Below are positions 30,303 through 36,637 of a stretch of 36,637 bases of DNA, piece after piece. The DNA comes from Bacillota bacterium (GTDB lineage: Bacteria; Bacillota; TC1; UBA5767). The notes below the pieces were generated by a model. It was not told where the DNA came from. It was given only the letters and a program-made list of their open reading frames with translations, and searched no databases. A program made the translations under genes and the position numbers. The DNA is taken from positions 1 to 36,637 of the forward strand of contig SKMO01000030.1 of the NCBI GenBank assembly GCA_007121025.1, read 5' to 3'. The first letter of the stretch is position 1; each line of letters starts with the position of its first letter.

Positions 30303-31180
30303 ATCTGACGGATTACAGCACCATACAGAACTTGCGCAAGAAACACGGCTTCTTCCTGAAAAAAAAGTTGGGCCAGAATTTTCTGCTTGATTCCCGTGTG
30401 GTGGAAGAAACCATCCATGGTGCAGGTGTCGGGCCAGAGGACGTGGTGTTGGAAATAGGTCCGGGTTTCGGAACGCTGACCCGGGCGCTGTCCGGGAATG
30501 CCCGTCATGTGATCGCAATTGAGCTGGACAGTAAACTGCGACCGATCCACCAGGAAACCCTGGGAGACCTCGCCAACGTGACTGTGGTTTACGGGGATGC
30601 GCTGTCCATGGATCTGGACGAATTGGTGCAGGAACTGTGTCCGGTGAGTGCATCCGGACGGATTCGCGTGGTCGCCAATCTACCCTATTACATTACAACC
30701 CCGATTCTGTTTCACCTTCTGGAATCGGGCTTCAGACTGGACAGCATTACGGTGATGGTGCAGAAGGAAGTTGCTCAAAGAATTCAAGCACCGCCGGGGG
30801 GGAAGGATTACGGAGCGCTGTCGGTGGGAGTGCAATTCAGGAGTCGTCCGGAGATCCTTCTTCGGGTCAAAGCTGGATCGTTTTATCCGTCGCCCAAGGT
30901 GGATTCCGCGGTGATACATCTGGAGATTCTGGAGACACCGGCTGTCTCAGTGCACAATGAGACCTTGTTTTTCAGGGTGGTTCGGGCGGCATTCGGTCAA
31001 CGACGCAAAACGCTTCTCAATGCTCTGGGGAATCAGTTTGCTGAGTTCGGTCGTCCATGTGTGGCGGAGATGCTTCAGGACGCAGGGATTGATCCGGGAC
31101 GCCGGGGTGAGACATTGTCGCTGGACGAATTTGCACGGCTGGCAGATCGGATGGACATGGAAAAGAGACTGAAAGACTGA
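30299..31180 (+). CDS. rsmA: 16S rRNA (adenine-N6) dimethyltransferase RsmA/KsgA
   Basis: A 293-residue SAM-dependent methyltransferase. LKKKLGQNFLLD is the N-terminal signature, VLEIGPGFGTLT is SAM motif I, AIELDSKL the ribose-binding acidic loop and VANLPYYITTPILF the catalytic NLPY motif. FYPSPKVDSAVI and RAAFGQRRKTLLNAL are C-terminal domain markers. It dimethylates two adjacent adenines near the 3' end of 16S rRNA. ATG 30299 is preceded by GGAGGG and overlaps the tex stop codon (30300-30302), so translation is coupled. Losing KsgA gives kasugamycin resistance in other bacteria. Confidence 0.97.
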   Translation: MNLTDYSTIQNLRKKHGFFLKKKLGQNFLLDSRVVEETIHGAGVGPEDVVLEIGPGFGTLTRALSGNARHVIAIELDSKLRPIHQETLGDLANVTVVYGDALSMDLDELVQELCPVSASGRIRVVANLPYYITTPILFHLLESGFRLDSITVMVQKEVAQRIQAPPGGKDYGALSVGVQFRSRPEILLRVKAGSFYPSPKVDSAVIHLEILETPAVSVHNETLFFRVVRAAFGQRRKTLLNALGNQFAEFGRPCVAEMLQDAGIDPGRRGETLSLDEFARLADRMDMEKRLKD

Positions 31181-31218
31181 AAAAGGGCTGAAGAGCCCAG
31201 AAGATAACGGAAAAACCA

Positions 31219-31247
31219 TTGACAAGCCCAATTGGTTTGAGTAAAAT
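31219..31247 (+). promoter_or_regulatory. Strong sigma-A promoter of veg
   Basis: TTGACA (31219-31224), 17-bp spacer, TAAAAT (31242-31247): six of six and five of six matches. A second -10-like TATACT with extended TG (TGGTATACT, 31273-31281) lies 29 bp downstream without a good -35. Confidence 0.8.
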
Positions 31248-31313
31248 GAATCTTTATTTTTCCCTCATTCTGTGGTATACTTATTCCAGTGCCCATTAGA
31301 AAGAGGTGAGCCT

Positions 31314-31574
31314 GTGGCCAGTAAGCAGGAAGTTACCAGCATTCGAAACGGACTTAAAAAACGCATCGGCAGTCAGGTGGTTGTTCGCGCAAACACCGGA
31401 CGAAAAAGGATTGTCGAAAAAAATGGGGTCTTGGAACAAACATATCCAAATGTGTTTGTTGTTCTGATCAATGATTCGGTGGAAACCCCATCAAGGCGGA
31501 TGTCCTTCAGTTATGTGGATGTACTGACAAAGACCGTGGAACTGGAAATCTGCCCAGATCGATCGACTGCCTAG
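31314..31574 (+). CDS. veg: Veg protein
   Basis: An 86-residue protein matching Veg of Bacillota: SKQEVTSIRNGLKKRIGSQVVVRANTGRKR, then VLEQTYPNVFVVLIND and RRMSFSYVDVLTKTVEL. Family length (about 80-86) fits. In Bacillus subtilis veg lies near ksgA/rsmA, is strongly transcribed and has been tied to biofilm control through SinR. Here too it follows rsmA with its own strong promoter. The GTG start at 31314 lies about 8 nt after the GAGGTGAG ribosome site. Confidence 0.93.
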   Translation: MASKQEVTSIRNGLKKRIGSQVVVRANTGRKRIVEKNGVLEQTYPNVFVVLINDSVETPSRRMSFSYVDVLTKTVELEICPDRSTA

Positions 31575-31599
31575 AGAGCCTTTGGCTCTCTGTTTTTTT
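31573..31599 (+). terminator. Terminator or attenuator between veg and lgt
   Basis: AGAGAGCC (31573-31580), loop TTT, GGCTCTCT (31584-31591), then G and seven T (31593-31599). The T-tract is followed directly by the lgt ribosome site GGAGGG (31600-31605), so no separate lgt promoter fits between. lgt expression should depend on read-through. Confidence 0.88.
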
Positions 31600-31610
31600 G
31601 GAGGGAAATC

Positions 31611-32402
31611 ATGAATCCAATTGCGTTTGAATTTGGCCCTATGACAGTGTACTGGTACGGTGTATTCATTGGATCAGGAATTGCTCTTGCCCTGTTGTCG
31701 GCGTATTTTGAATCCCGGCGCAGAAGAGTCAACCCGGATTTAATCATGGATGGCGCACTGTTCATGCTCCCGGTGGCCTTTTTGGGAGCCCGGTTGTATT
31801 ACGTGCTGTTTCGCTGGGAGTATTACAGCTCTCATCCCGAACACATCCTGGCTATTTGGCGGGGGGGGCTGGCCATTCACGGTGGCATTCTGGCCGCCAT
31901 GGTCTTCTTTTATTTCTACGCACGGAAGAAAAATGAGCCCTACCTGATGATCCTGGACATTGTGGCACCGGGGGTGGTGCTGGCCCAGGGGGTCGGTCGC
32001 TGGGGAAATTTTTTCAACCAGGAAGCTCACGGAGGCCCCGTATCGGAGGCCTTTATCAGCCGGTTTCCGGCATTTATTCAGCGGGGTATGCTCATTGGAG
32101 ATACGGTTTACCATCCGACATTTCTCTATGAATCTGTCTGGAACCTGGGTGTCTTTGCAATTCTTATGCTGATCGCCTCGCGCAGGACAAAGCCCTGGGG
32201 GCTTATTGCCGGGCTTTACATAGGACTGTACTCCCTGGGACGGTTCTTTATCGAAGGGCTCCGGACGGATAGTTTGATGCTGGGCCCTCTGCGCATCGCT
32301 CAGGTGGTGAGCCTGAGTGGCGTGATCGCTGCAGTCCTGATCCTGTGGTGGATACACCATTCAAAAGACGGGAAGGAATCACCCTCTGACCCCAATCAAT
32401 AA
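31611..32402 (+). CDS. lgt: Prolipoprotein diacylglyceryl transferase
   Basis: A 263-residue membrane enzyme with about seven hydrophobic segments. The Lgt signature GRWGNFFNQEAHG is complete. GGLAIHGGIL carries the essential His, and the RTDS and YSLGRFFIEGLR region near the end holds a further conserved Arg. It transfers diacylglycerol from phosphatidylglycerol to the lipobox cysteine of preprolipoproteins; the three lipoproteins in this window (4504, 14330, 32561) are among its likely substrates. The ribosome site GGAGGG abuts the veg terminator. Confidence 0.97.
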   Translation: MNPIAFEFGPMTVYWYGVFIGSGIALALLSAYFESRRRRVNPDLIMDGALFMLPVAFLGARLYYVLFRWEYYSSHPEHILAIWRGGLAIHGGILAAMVFFYFYARKKNEPYLMILDIVAPGVVLAQGVGRWGNFFNQEAHGGPVSEAFISRFPAFIQRGMLIGDTVYHPTFLYESVWNLGVFAILMLIASRRTKPWGLIAGLYIGLYSLGRFFIEGLRTDSLMLGPLRIAQVVSLSGVIAAVLILWWIHHSKDGKESPSDPNQ

Positions 32403-32410
32403 AAACGTTT

Positions 32411-32449
32411 CTTCCCGAAGACCCGGAGTGGTCTGCGGGAAGTTTTTTT
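32411..32449 (+). terminator. Intrinsic terminator after lgt
   Basis: CTTCCCG (32411-32417) pairs with CGGGAAG (32436-32442), with an inner AGACC/GGTCT pair (32419-32423 and 32430-32434), followed by seven T (32443-32449). Confidence 0.9.
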
Positions 32450-32473
32450 ATTCCTCAAAACAAGAGATACATC

Positions 32474-32527
32474 TTAACAGAACCTTAATCCGGGGATAAA
32501 ACGCAGTTAATCTGTTGTGGGTATGAT
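32474..32527 (+). promoter_or_regulatory. Pho box and promoter of the pst operon
   Basis: TT-A hexamers recur every 11 bp: TTAACA (32474), TTAATC (32485), ATAAAA (32496, degenerate), TTAATC (32507). This resembles the TT(A/T/C)ACA repeats with 5-bp spacers bound by PhoP of Bacillus. TATGAT (32522-32527) is the -10 and no -35 is evident, as expected for PhoP-activated promoters. The repeats would span about -60 to -22. Confidence 0.7.
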
Positions 32528-32560
32528 GTACTTGGAAATAAATTTGAGGAGGATATGTAA

Positions 32561-33544
32561 ATGAAACTGAAGATGTTGAAAAAAGCAGTTGTTCTGGGGA
32601 TGGTGGCCTTCATGGCCGTTTCCCTGTTCGCGGGTTGTGGCGGGGGAGCCACTGGATCTGATGCAGGAAATGGCAATGGAAACGGAAATGGAAACGATCA
32701 ACCATCCGGTGATGCCACGTCACCGGTGATGTACCAGCTGGCCGGTTCGGATTCCGAAGTCAACGTGGTTCAGCGATTGACGGAGGTGTTCACTGAAACG
32801 GATTCAAATATTGCATTTGCGGTGACCGGAGGCGGATCGGGAACAGGAATTGCCTCTCTGGTCGACGGACAGATCGATGTAGCCAACTCGTCACGGGAAA
32901 TGAGAGATGAAGAGATTGCCGCTGCTCAGGCAAACGGCGTGGACCCCAGGCCATTCATCTTCGCCCAGGACGGTCTTGCGGTGGTGATCAATGACTCCTT
33001 GCCGATCGAAGAACTGACTGTTGATGAACTCGGCGCCATCTTCCGCGGAGACATCACCAACTGGGCCGATGTGGGTGGTCCCGACCTGGAGATCTCTCTA
33101 TACGGACGGCAGAGCACGTCAGGAACCTATGTGTACTTCATGGAAAACGTTGTTAAGGGAGACTATTCCGAAAACAAGAAAATGCAGTCAGGAAGCGCCG
33201 CCATTGTGGAAGGTGTGATGGCTGATGGGGCAGGGATCGGTTACACAGCCATTGGTTATGCAGTGGACTCAGCGGGCAATGAAAGAGACGGACTGCGGGT
33301 TCTTCGGGTGGCCCCGGACGCCGGTTCTCCGGCCGTGACGCCCTTGGACCTGGACAACATCATGGAGGGCCTTTACCCAATCGTCCGCCCCCTCTTCCAC
33401 TACGTGGACGGTAAAGCGGAAGGCGGTCTGAAAGCATACCTGGAGTTTGTGGTCAGTGCTGAGGGACAGGCCATTGTGCAGGAGGAAGGGTTCTTCCCCA
33501 TCATGGATTCTCATAGACAAGCCAACATGCAGGTATTTGAATAG
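32561..33544 (+). CDS. pstS: Phosphate-binding lipoprotein PstS
   Basis: A 327-residue substrate-binding protein. Signal peptide with lipobox LFAGC (Cys26), then a low-complexity G/N linker (GNGNGNGNGND) that tethers it. The binding core shows AGSDSEVNVVQRLTEVF, GGGSGTGI (phosphate-contact loop), IDVANSSREM, and STSGTYVYF, all PstS signatures. It captures inorganic phosphate outside the membrane and delivers it to PstCA. AGGAGG lies 8 nt before ATG, behind the phased Pho box, so phosphate limitation should induce it. It needs Lgt, encoded just upstream, for anchoring. Confidence 0.95.
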   Translation: MKLKMLKKAVVLGMVAFMAVSLFAGCGGGATGSDAGNGNGNGNGNDQPSGDATSPVMYQLAGSDSEVNVVQRLTEVFTETDSNIAFAVTGGGSGTGIASLVDGQIDVANSSREMRDEEIAAAQANGVDPRPFIFAQDGLAVVINDSLPIEELTVDELGAIFRGDITNWADVGGPDLEISLYGRQSTSGTYVYFMENVVKGDYSENKKMQSGSAAIVEGVMADGAGIGYTAIGYAVDSAGNERDGLRVLRVAPDAGSPAVTPLDLDNIMEGLYPIVRPLFHYVDGKAEGGLKAYLEFVVSAEGQAIVQEEGFFPIMDSHRQANMQVFE

Positions 33545-33568
33545 ACTGTAAGACAGACATTGACGGTT

Positions 33569-33604
33569 AAAGGGCGCGGGACTGTGCAAACAGTCCTGTC
33601 CTTT
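33569..33604 (+). promoter_or_regulatory. Intercistronic hairpin between pstS and pstC
   Basis: GGACTGT (33579-33585), loop GCAA, ACAGTCC (33590-33596), with an outer AAAGG/CCTTT pair (33569-33573 and 33600-33604). No T-tract follows. It is likely a stabilising or partial-termination structure that keeps pstS mRNA more abundant than the rest. Confidence 0.65.
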
Positions 33605-33624
33605 GCTGTCCGGGAGGTGAAACA

Positions 33625-34500
33625 ATGAAAACTGGAAAGGCAAAAGAACGGCTGATCCGCTGGTTTTTTGGACTCAACGGCCTGTTTGTGATTTTCATTC
33701 TGATGGCCATTTTGGCCCTCTTGGTCCGAAACAGTCTGCCGTTTTTCCAGGAGATGGGTTGGACCACGGTGTTCACAGATTTGCGGTGGAATCCCGGGTC
33801 CTACAATGAACCCCAGTATGGAATCCGTACCCTCATGCTGAGCACCGTGATGGTGACCGTAGGCTCCCTGATCCTGGCAATTCCTCTGGGTCTGGCCTGT
33901 GCGGCCTACCTGTCCGAGGTGGCATCGTCAAGAGAACGGGAAATACTCAAACCGTTCATCGAGATTCTGGCGGGAATTCCGTCGGTGGTGGTTGGCTTTT
34001 TTGGTCTGGTGGTCCTGAACCCGATCATCGCCCGGGTGTTCGGGCTGGGTAACGGGCTTAATGCGTTGAACGGCTCCATTCTGCTGGCCATTATGGCTAT
34101 GCCCACCATCATTTCCTTGTCGGAGGACGCCATAAACGCTGTCCCCAGGGAATACAAGGAGGCGGCCTATGCTCTGGGGGCCAACGAGTGGCAGACACTC
34201 TGGAAAACCACGGTTCCTGCGGCGAAGTCCGGAATTCTGGCATCCTTTATGCTGGGCATGGGCCGGGCGATCGGGGAAACCATGACCGTGTTGATGGTCA
34301 CCGGGAATGTCCGGGCGATGCCGTCGTCCTTTCTGGACCCGGTAATGACCCTGACGGCCACCATAGCCATTGAAATGGGAGAGGTGGCGTTTAACACCAC
34401 CCATTATTATGGGCTGTTTGTTGTAGGTCTGGTGCTGTTTATTATGACGTTTCTCGTCAACCTGGCATCTGACATCCTTGCCCACAGAAAGAGCTGGTGA
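33625..34500 (+). CDS. pstC: Phosphate ABC transporter permease PstC
   Basis: A 291-residue permease with about six membrane helices. The binding-protein-dependent transport (BPD) consensus loop is present: the EYKEAAYALGANEWQTLWKTTVPAA segment with EAA---G, and later GRAIGETMTVLMVTGN, the PstC signature. IPSVVVGFFGL is also characteristic. With PstA it forms the channel for phosphate. GGGAGGTGAAACA precedes ATG. It follows pstS after a hairpin and overlaps the start region of pstA. Confidence 0.95.
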   Translation: MKTGKAKERLIRWFFGLNGLFVIFILMAILALLVRNSLPFFQEMGWTTVFTDLRWNPGSYNEPQYGIRTLMLSTVMVTVGSLILAIPLGLACAAYLSEVASSREREILKPFIEILAGIPSVVVGFFGLVVLNPIIARVFGLGNGLNALNGSILLAIMAMPTIISLSEDAINAVPREYKEAAYALGANEWQTLWKTTVPAAKSGILASFMLGMGRAIGETMTVLMVTGNVRAMPSSFLDPVMTLTATIAIEMGEVAFNTTHYYGLFVVGLVLFIMTFLVNLASDILAHRKSW

Positions 34501-34502
34501 AT

Positions 34503-35363
34503 ATGAAAACAAACAATCGCAAGGCATCGGTCCTTTTGGGGTTCTCTATTCTAAGGGGCGCCAACGTTTTGGTGGCAGCGATCCTTCTCATCATCCTATA
34601 TGACATTGTCAGTAAGGGCATCGGGACGATCAATTGGACATTTCTGACGGACATCCCCCGGCAGGGGATGACTGAAGGGGGGATCTTCCCGGCCATTGTC
34701 GGGACGCTGTATCTGACCATCCTGACCACCTTGTTTTCCGTGCCCCTGGGTGTCTGTGGGGCGATCTACCTGAATGAGTATGCAAAAGAAGGAATTCTGA
34801 CCCGGTTGATCCGGCTAAGTTTGCGCAATCTCGCCGGGGTTCCGTCTATTGTCTTTGGTCTGTTTGGTGTTGCGTTTTTTGTTCAGTATCTGGGGCTGGG
34901 GATGTCCCTGTTGTCCGCCAGTCTGACGCTGGCCCTGTTGACCCTGCCGATCACCCTGACAGCCAGCGAGGAAGCCCTCAAAACGGTGCCCGATTCCTAC
35001 CGCCAGGCTTCTCTGGCTCTGGGAGCAGCGCCCTGGCAGATGATCCGAACTGTGGTGATTCCCCAGGCACTGCCTGGAATGATGACCGGCGCCATTCTGG
35101 CCCTGGCCAGGGCGGCCGGGGAAACCGCTCCCATTTTGGTGACGGGAGCAGCGTTCTTTCTGCCGTTTCTGCCATCGTCTTTCCGTGATCAGTTCATGGC
35201 ACTGCCTTATCACCTGTACATCATGGCCACCCAGCACCACTCGATCAGCACGGTCAGACCGATTGCGTACGGGACAGCCCTGGTGCTGGTGGTGCTGGTG
35301 TTTATCCTGAATCTGGCGGCGACTTTGCTGCGTTCCCGGTTCCGGAGAAAATTTGAGCGATAG
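34503..35363 (+). CDS. pstA: Phosphate ABC transporter permease PstA
   Basis: A 286-residue permease with about six helices. EYAKEGILTRLIRLSLRNLAGVPSIVFGLFG and SYRQASLALGAAPWQMIRTVVIPQALPG (the EAA-type ATPase contact loop), then ARAAGETAPILVTGAAFF, identify PstA. The start is ambiguous: GTG 34497 overlaps the pstC stop, ATG 34503 lies just after it. I chose ATG, though the ribosome site is weak in both cases, so translation probably depends on coupling to pstC. Confidence 0.93.
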   Translation: MKTNNRKASVLLGFSILRGANVLVAAILLIILYDIVSKGIGTINWTFLTDIPRQGMTEGGIFPAIVGTLYLTILTTLFSVPLGVCGAIYLNEYAKEGILTRLIRLSLRNLAGVPSIVFGLFGVAFFVQYLGLGMSLLSASLTLALLTLPITLTASEEALKTVPDSYRQASLALGAAPWQMIRTVVIPQALPGMMTGAILALARAAGETAPILVTGAAFFLPFLPSSFRDQFMALPYHLYIMATQHHSISTVRPIAYGTALVLVVLVFILNLAATLLRSRFRRKFER

Positions 35364-35384
35364 AAGTGGCGGATCCGCACTTCT
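35362..35384 (+). promoter_or_regulatory. Hairpin between pstA and pstB
   Basis: AGAAGT, one bulged G, then the palindrome GCGGATCCGC, and ACTTCT (35362-35384). It overlaps the pstA stop codon and lies before the AAGGAGGA ribosome site of pstB. It has no T-tract. Confidence 0.5.
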
Positions 35385-35400
35385 GAAGGAGGAATAATCT

Positions 35401-36165
35401 ATGGAAGAGAAGAATACGTTTCAGATCCGTGACCTGAACCTCTATTACGGAACCGTACAGGCTTTGAAAAATGTCAATATTGGCATCGAACGGAACAGGG
35501 TGACAGCCCTGATTGGACCGTCGGGATGTGGAAAATCAACATTTTTGCGGGTGCTCAACCGGATGAATGATCTGATCGACAGTGTGAAGATCACCGGTGA
35601 GGTGCTCTTTGACGGAACAGATATCTACAGCGATGACGCCTGTGATGTGATCATGCTCCGCAAGCAGGTGGGGATGGTCTTTCAAAAGCCAAACCCCTTT
35701 CCCATTTCCATCTATGACAATGTTGCTTACGGACCGCGGATCCATGGGATCAAGGACAAAAAGGTGCTTGACGAGGTTGTGGAACGAAGCCTGAAGGATG
35801 CAGCCCTGTGGGAAGAGGTTCATGACCGGCTTCAAAAGAATGCCATGGGGTTGTCCGGGGGACAGCAACAGAGGCTGTGTATCGCCCGGGCTCTGGCGAC
35901 AGAACCGGAAGTGGTGTTGATGGATGAACCCACGTCCGCCCTGGATCCGATCTCCACGGCCAAAATCGAAGATCTCATCGAAACACTCAAAAAAAAGTAT
36001 TCCATCGTCATTGTCACCCACAACATGCAGCAGGCAGGCCGGATTTCTGACGAAACAGCGTTCTTTCTCAATGGGGAGATTGTTGAAATGGGCAGTACAG
36101 AAGACATATTTTACAATCCGAAGAACAAGAAAACAGAAGACTATATTTCAGGGCGGTTCGGTTAA
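35401..36165 (+). CDS. pstB: Phosphate ABC transporter ATP-binding protein PstB
   Basis: A 254-residue ATPase. Walker [11 protein letters not shown]-loop [19 protein letters not shown] (a PstB hallmark), signature [15 protein letters not shown], Walker [14 protein letters not shown] and H-loop [27 protein letters not shown] is also typical of PstB. It drives phosphate import with ATP. AAGGAGGA lies 7 nt before ATG. Phosphate limitation signalling in many bacteria runs through the PstSCAB-PhoU complex. Confidence 0.97.
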   Translation: MEEKNTFQIRDLNLYYGTVQALKNVNIGIERNRVTALIGPSGCGKSTFLRVLNRMNDLIDSVKITGEVLFDGTDIYSDDACDVIMLRKQVGMVFQKPNPFPISIYDNVAYGPRIHGIKDKKVLDEVVERSLKDAALWEEVHDRLQKNAMGLSGGQQQRLCIARALATEPEVVLMDEPTSALDPISTAKIEDLIETLKKKYSIVIVTHNMQQAGRISDETAFFLNGEIVEMGSTEDIFYNPKNKKTEDYISGRFG

Positions 36166-36190
36166 GCCGGATGCGCAGGGAGGAATGACT

Positions 36191-36637
36191 ATGATCAATC
36201 GGCAAAGTTATGTGGAAAAACTGGAAGCCGTGCAGGAAGACGTGCTGCGGATGGGGACCCTGATGGAAGAGGCCGTGGAAAAAGCCATTCGGGCACTGGT
36301 GGACCAGGATGTGGAGCTGGCCAGGGAAGTGATCCGGGATGACGATCTCATTGACGACATGGAGCATGAAATTGAGGAACATTGCATGAAAATCATTGCT
36401 ACTGAACAGCCGGTGGCCCGCGATCTGCGGATCCTGTTTACCGCCATGAAAATTACCACGGATCTTGAGCGGATGAGTGATAACGCTGTGAACATCGCTA
36501 AAATCGCCCGGAAGATCGGAAAAGAGAAACACATCAAGCCGCTGATCGATATTCCGCGGATGGCTCAATTGGCTGTATCCATGGTGCGGGATGCCGTGGA
36601 CGCCTATGTCAAGCTGGATGTGGAAAAGGCTTTTGAA
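36191..36637 (+). CDS. phoU: PhoU phosphate regulator, N-terminal part (cut by window end)
   Basis: The frame is open to the window edge; 149 codons are present. PhoU repeats are visible: LEAVQEDVLRMGTLMEEAVEKAI, VIRDDDLIDDMEHEIEEHCMKIIATEQPVARDLRILFTAMKITTDLERMSDNAVNIAK, in which E-x-x-x-D metal-binding motifs recur. PhoU links the PstSCAB transporter to phosphate sensing and lowers Pho activity when phosphate is plentiful. ATG 36191 follows GGGAGGA by about 7 nt. Start and end of the domain set cannot be judged past the edge. Confidence 0.93.
   Translation, partial: MINRQSYVEKLEAVQEDVLRMGTLMEEAVEKAIRALVDQDVELAREVIRDDDLIDDMEHEIEEHCMKIIATEQPVARDLRILFTAMKITTDLERMSDNAVNIAKIARKIGKEKHIKPLIDIPRMAQLAVSMVRDAVDAYVKLDVEKAFE

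Noticed and set aside
29442-30653. Long antisense open frame (about 400 codons) across tex and rsmA
   Set aside because: It is a shadow of two clearly homologous genes; its translation is low in recognisable motifs and has no ribosome site or promoter of its own.
1-36637. CRISPR arrays, tRNA or rRNA genes, insertion sequences, phage attachment sites
   Set aside because: I scanned both strands by eye for repeated spacer units, tRNA-like cloverleaf ends and transposase motifs and found none. A tRNA scan or mobile-element search would be needed to exclude small or degraded ones.

Overview
The window is a gene-dense stretch, about 36.6 kb and moderately GC-rich, of what looks like a bacterial chromosome. 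It holds 36 protein genes (two cut by the window edges), no rRNA or tRNA gene, and no CRISPR array, transposase or phage gene that I could recognise. The organism is most likely an anaerobic Bacillota, probably a clostridial lineage. The reasons are the rsmA-veg pair (veg is a Bacillota marker), strong AGGAGG-type ribosome binding sites, sigma-A promoters of TTGACA-N17-TATAAT type, a predicted PPi-type phosphofructokinase, a Pho box with 11-bp phasing as in Bacillus, and lipoproteins with lipoboxes. The species assignment is inference.

Layout. (1) 1-5139: the end of a sodium/proline-type symporter, then a six-gene operon. It encodes a multi-subunit FAD/iron-sulfur amino-acid dehydrogenase of the HcnABC / opine oxidase / proline or D-hydroxyproline dehydrogenase superfamily (DAO-type beta subunit, 2Fe-2S gamma subunit, FAD/NAD alpha subunit, 2x[4Fe-4S] ferredoxin, stand-alone BFD-like 2Fe-2S protein) and a GntR/FCD regulator. 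A lipoprotein follows. The operon promoter has a perfect palindrome between its -35 and -10. (2) 5156-14192: an NCS2 permease, htpG, an MscS channel, a DnaJ/CbpA-like cochaperone, a YgiQ radical SAM protein, a cupin and a predicted PPi-type phosphofructokinase. htpG and the dnaJ-like gene share the promoter core TTGCAA-N17-TATAAT. (3) 14330-17246: a lipoprotein glycoside-hydrolase-like protein and two flavoproteins (WrbA-like, flavin-reductase-like). (4) 17397-21303: a serine module made of RidA, a class-V aminotransferase, a short SerA and a DUF1015 protein. (5) 21362-24188: a small cupin, a class II aldolase, an orphan MoaD/ThiS-like protein and a class I aminotransferase. (6) 24396-28029: a MacB-like ATPase, an FtsX-type permease and an unusual adaptor with two adaptor units in tandem. 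(7) 28164-32402: tex-rsmA, then veg-lgt. (8) 32474-36637: the phosphate operon pstSCAB-phoU behind a phased Pho box.

How it works together: region 1 probably imports and oxidises an imino or N-methyl amino acid, passing electrons through Fe-S subunits. Region 4 makes serine from 3-phosphoglycerate, with RidA positioned to detoxify the 2-aminoacrylate that serine-using PLP enzymes release. Region 6 exports an unknown substrate. Region 8 is high-affinity phosphate uptake with its regulator. Convergent genes are separated by long, perfectly paired bidirectional terminators. The most interesting items are the split five-subunit dehydrogenase, the DUF1015 protein in a serine operon with no recognisable phosphatase, and the duplicated adaptor.
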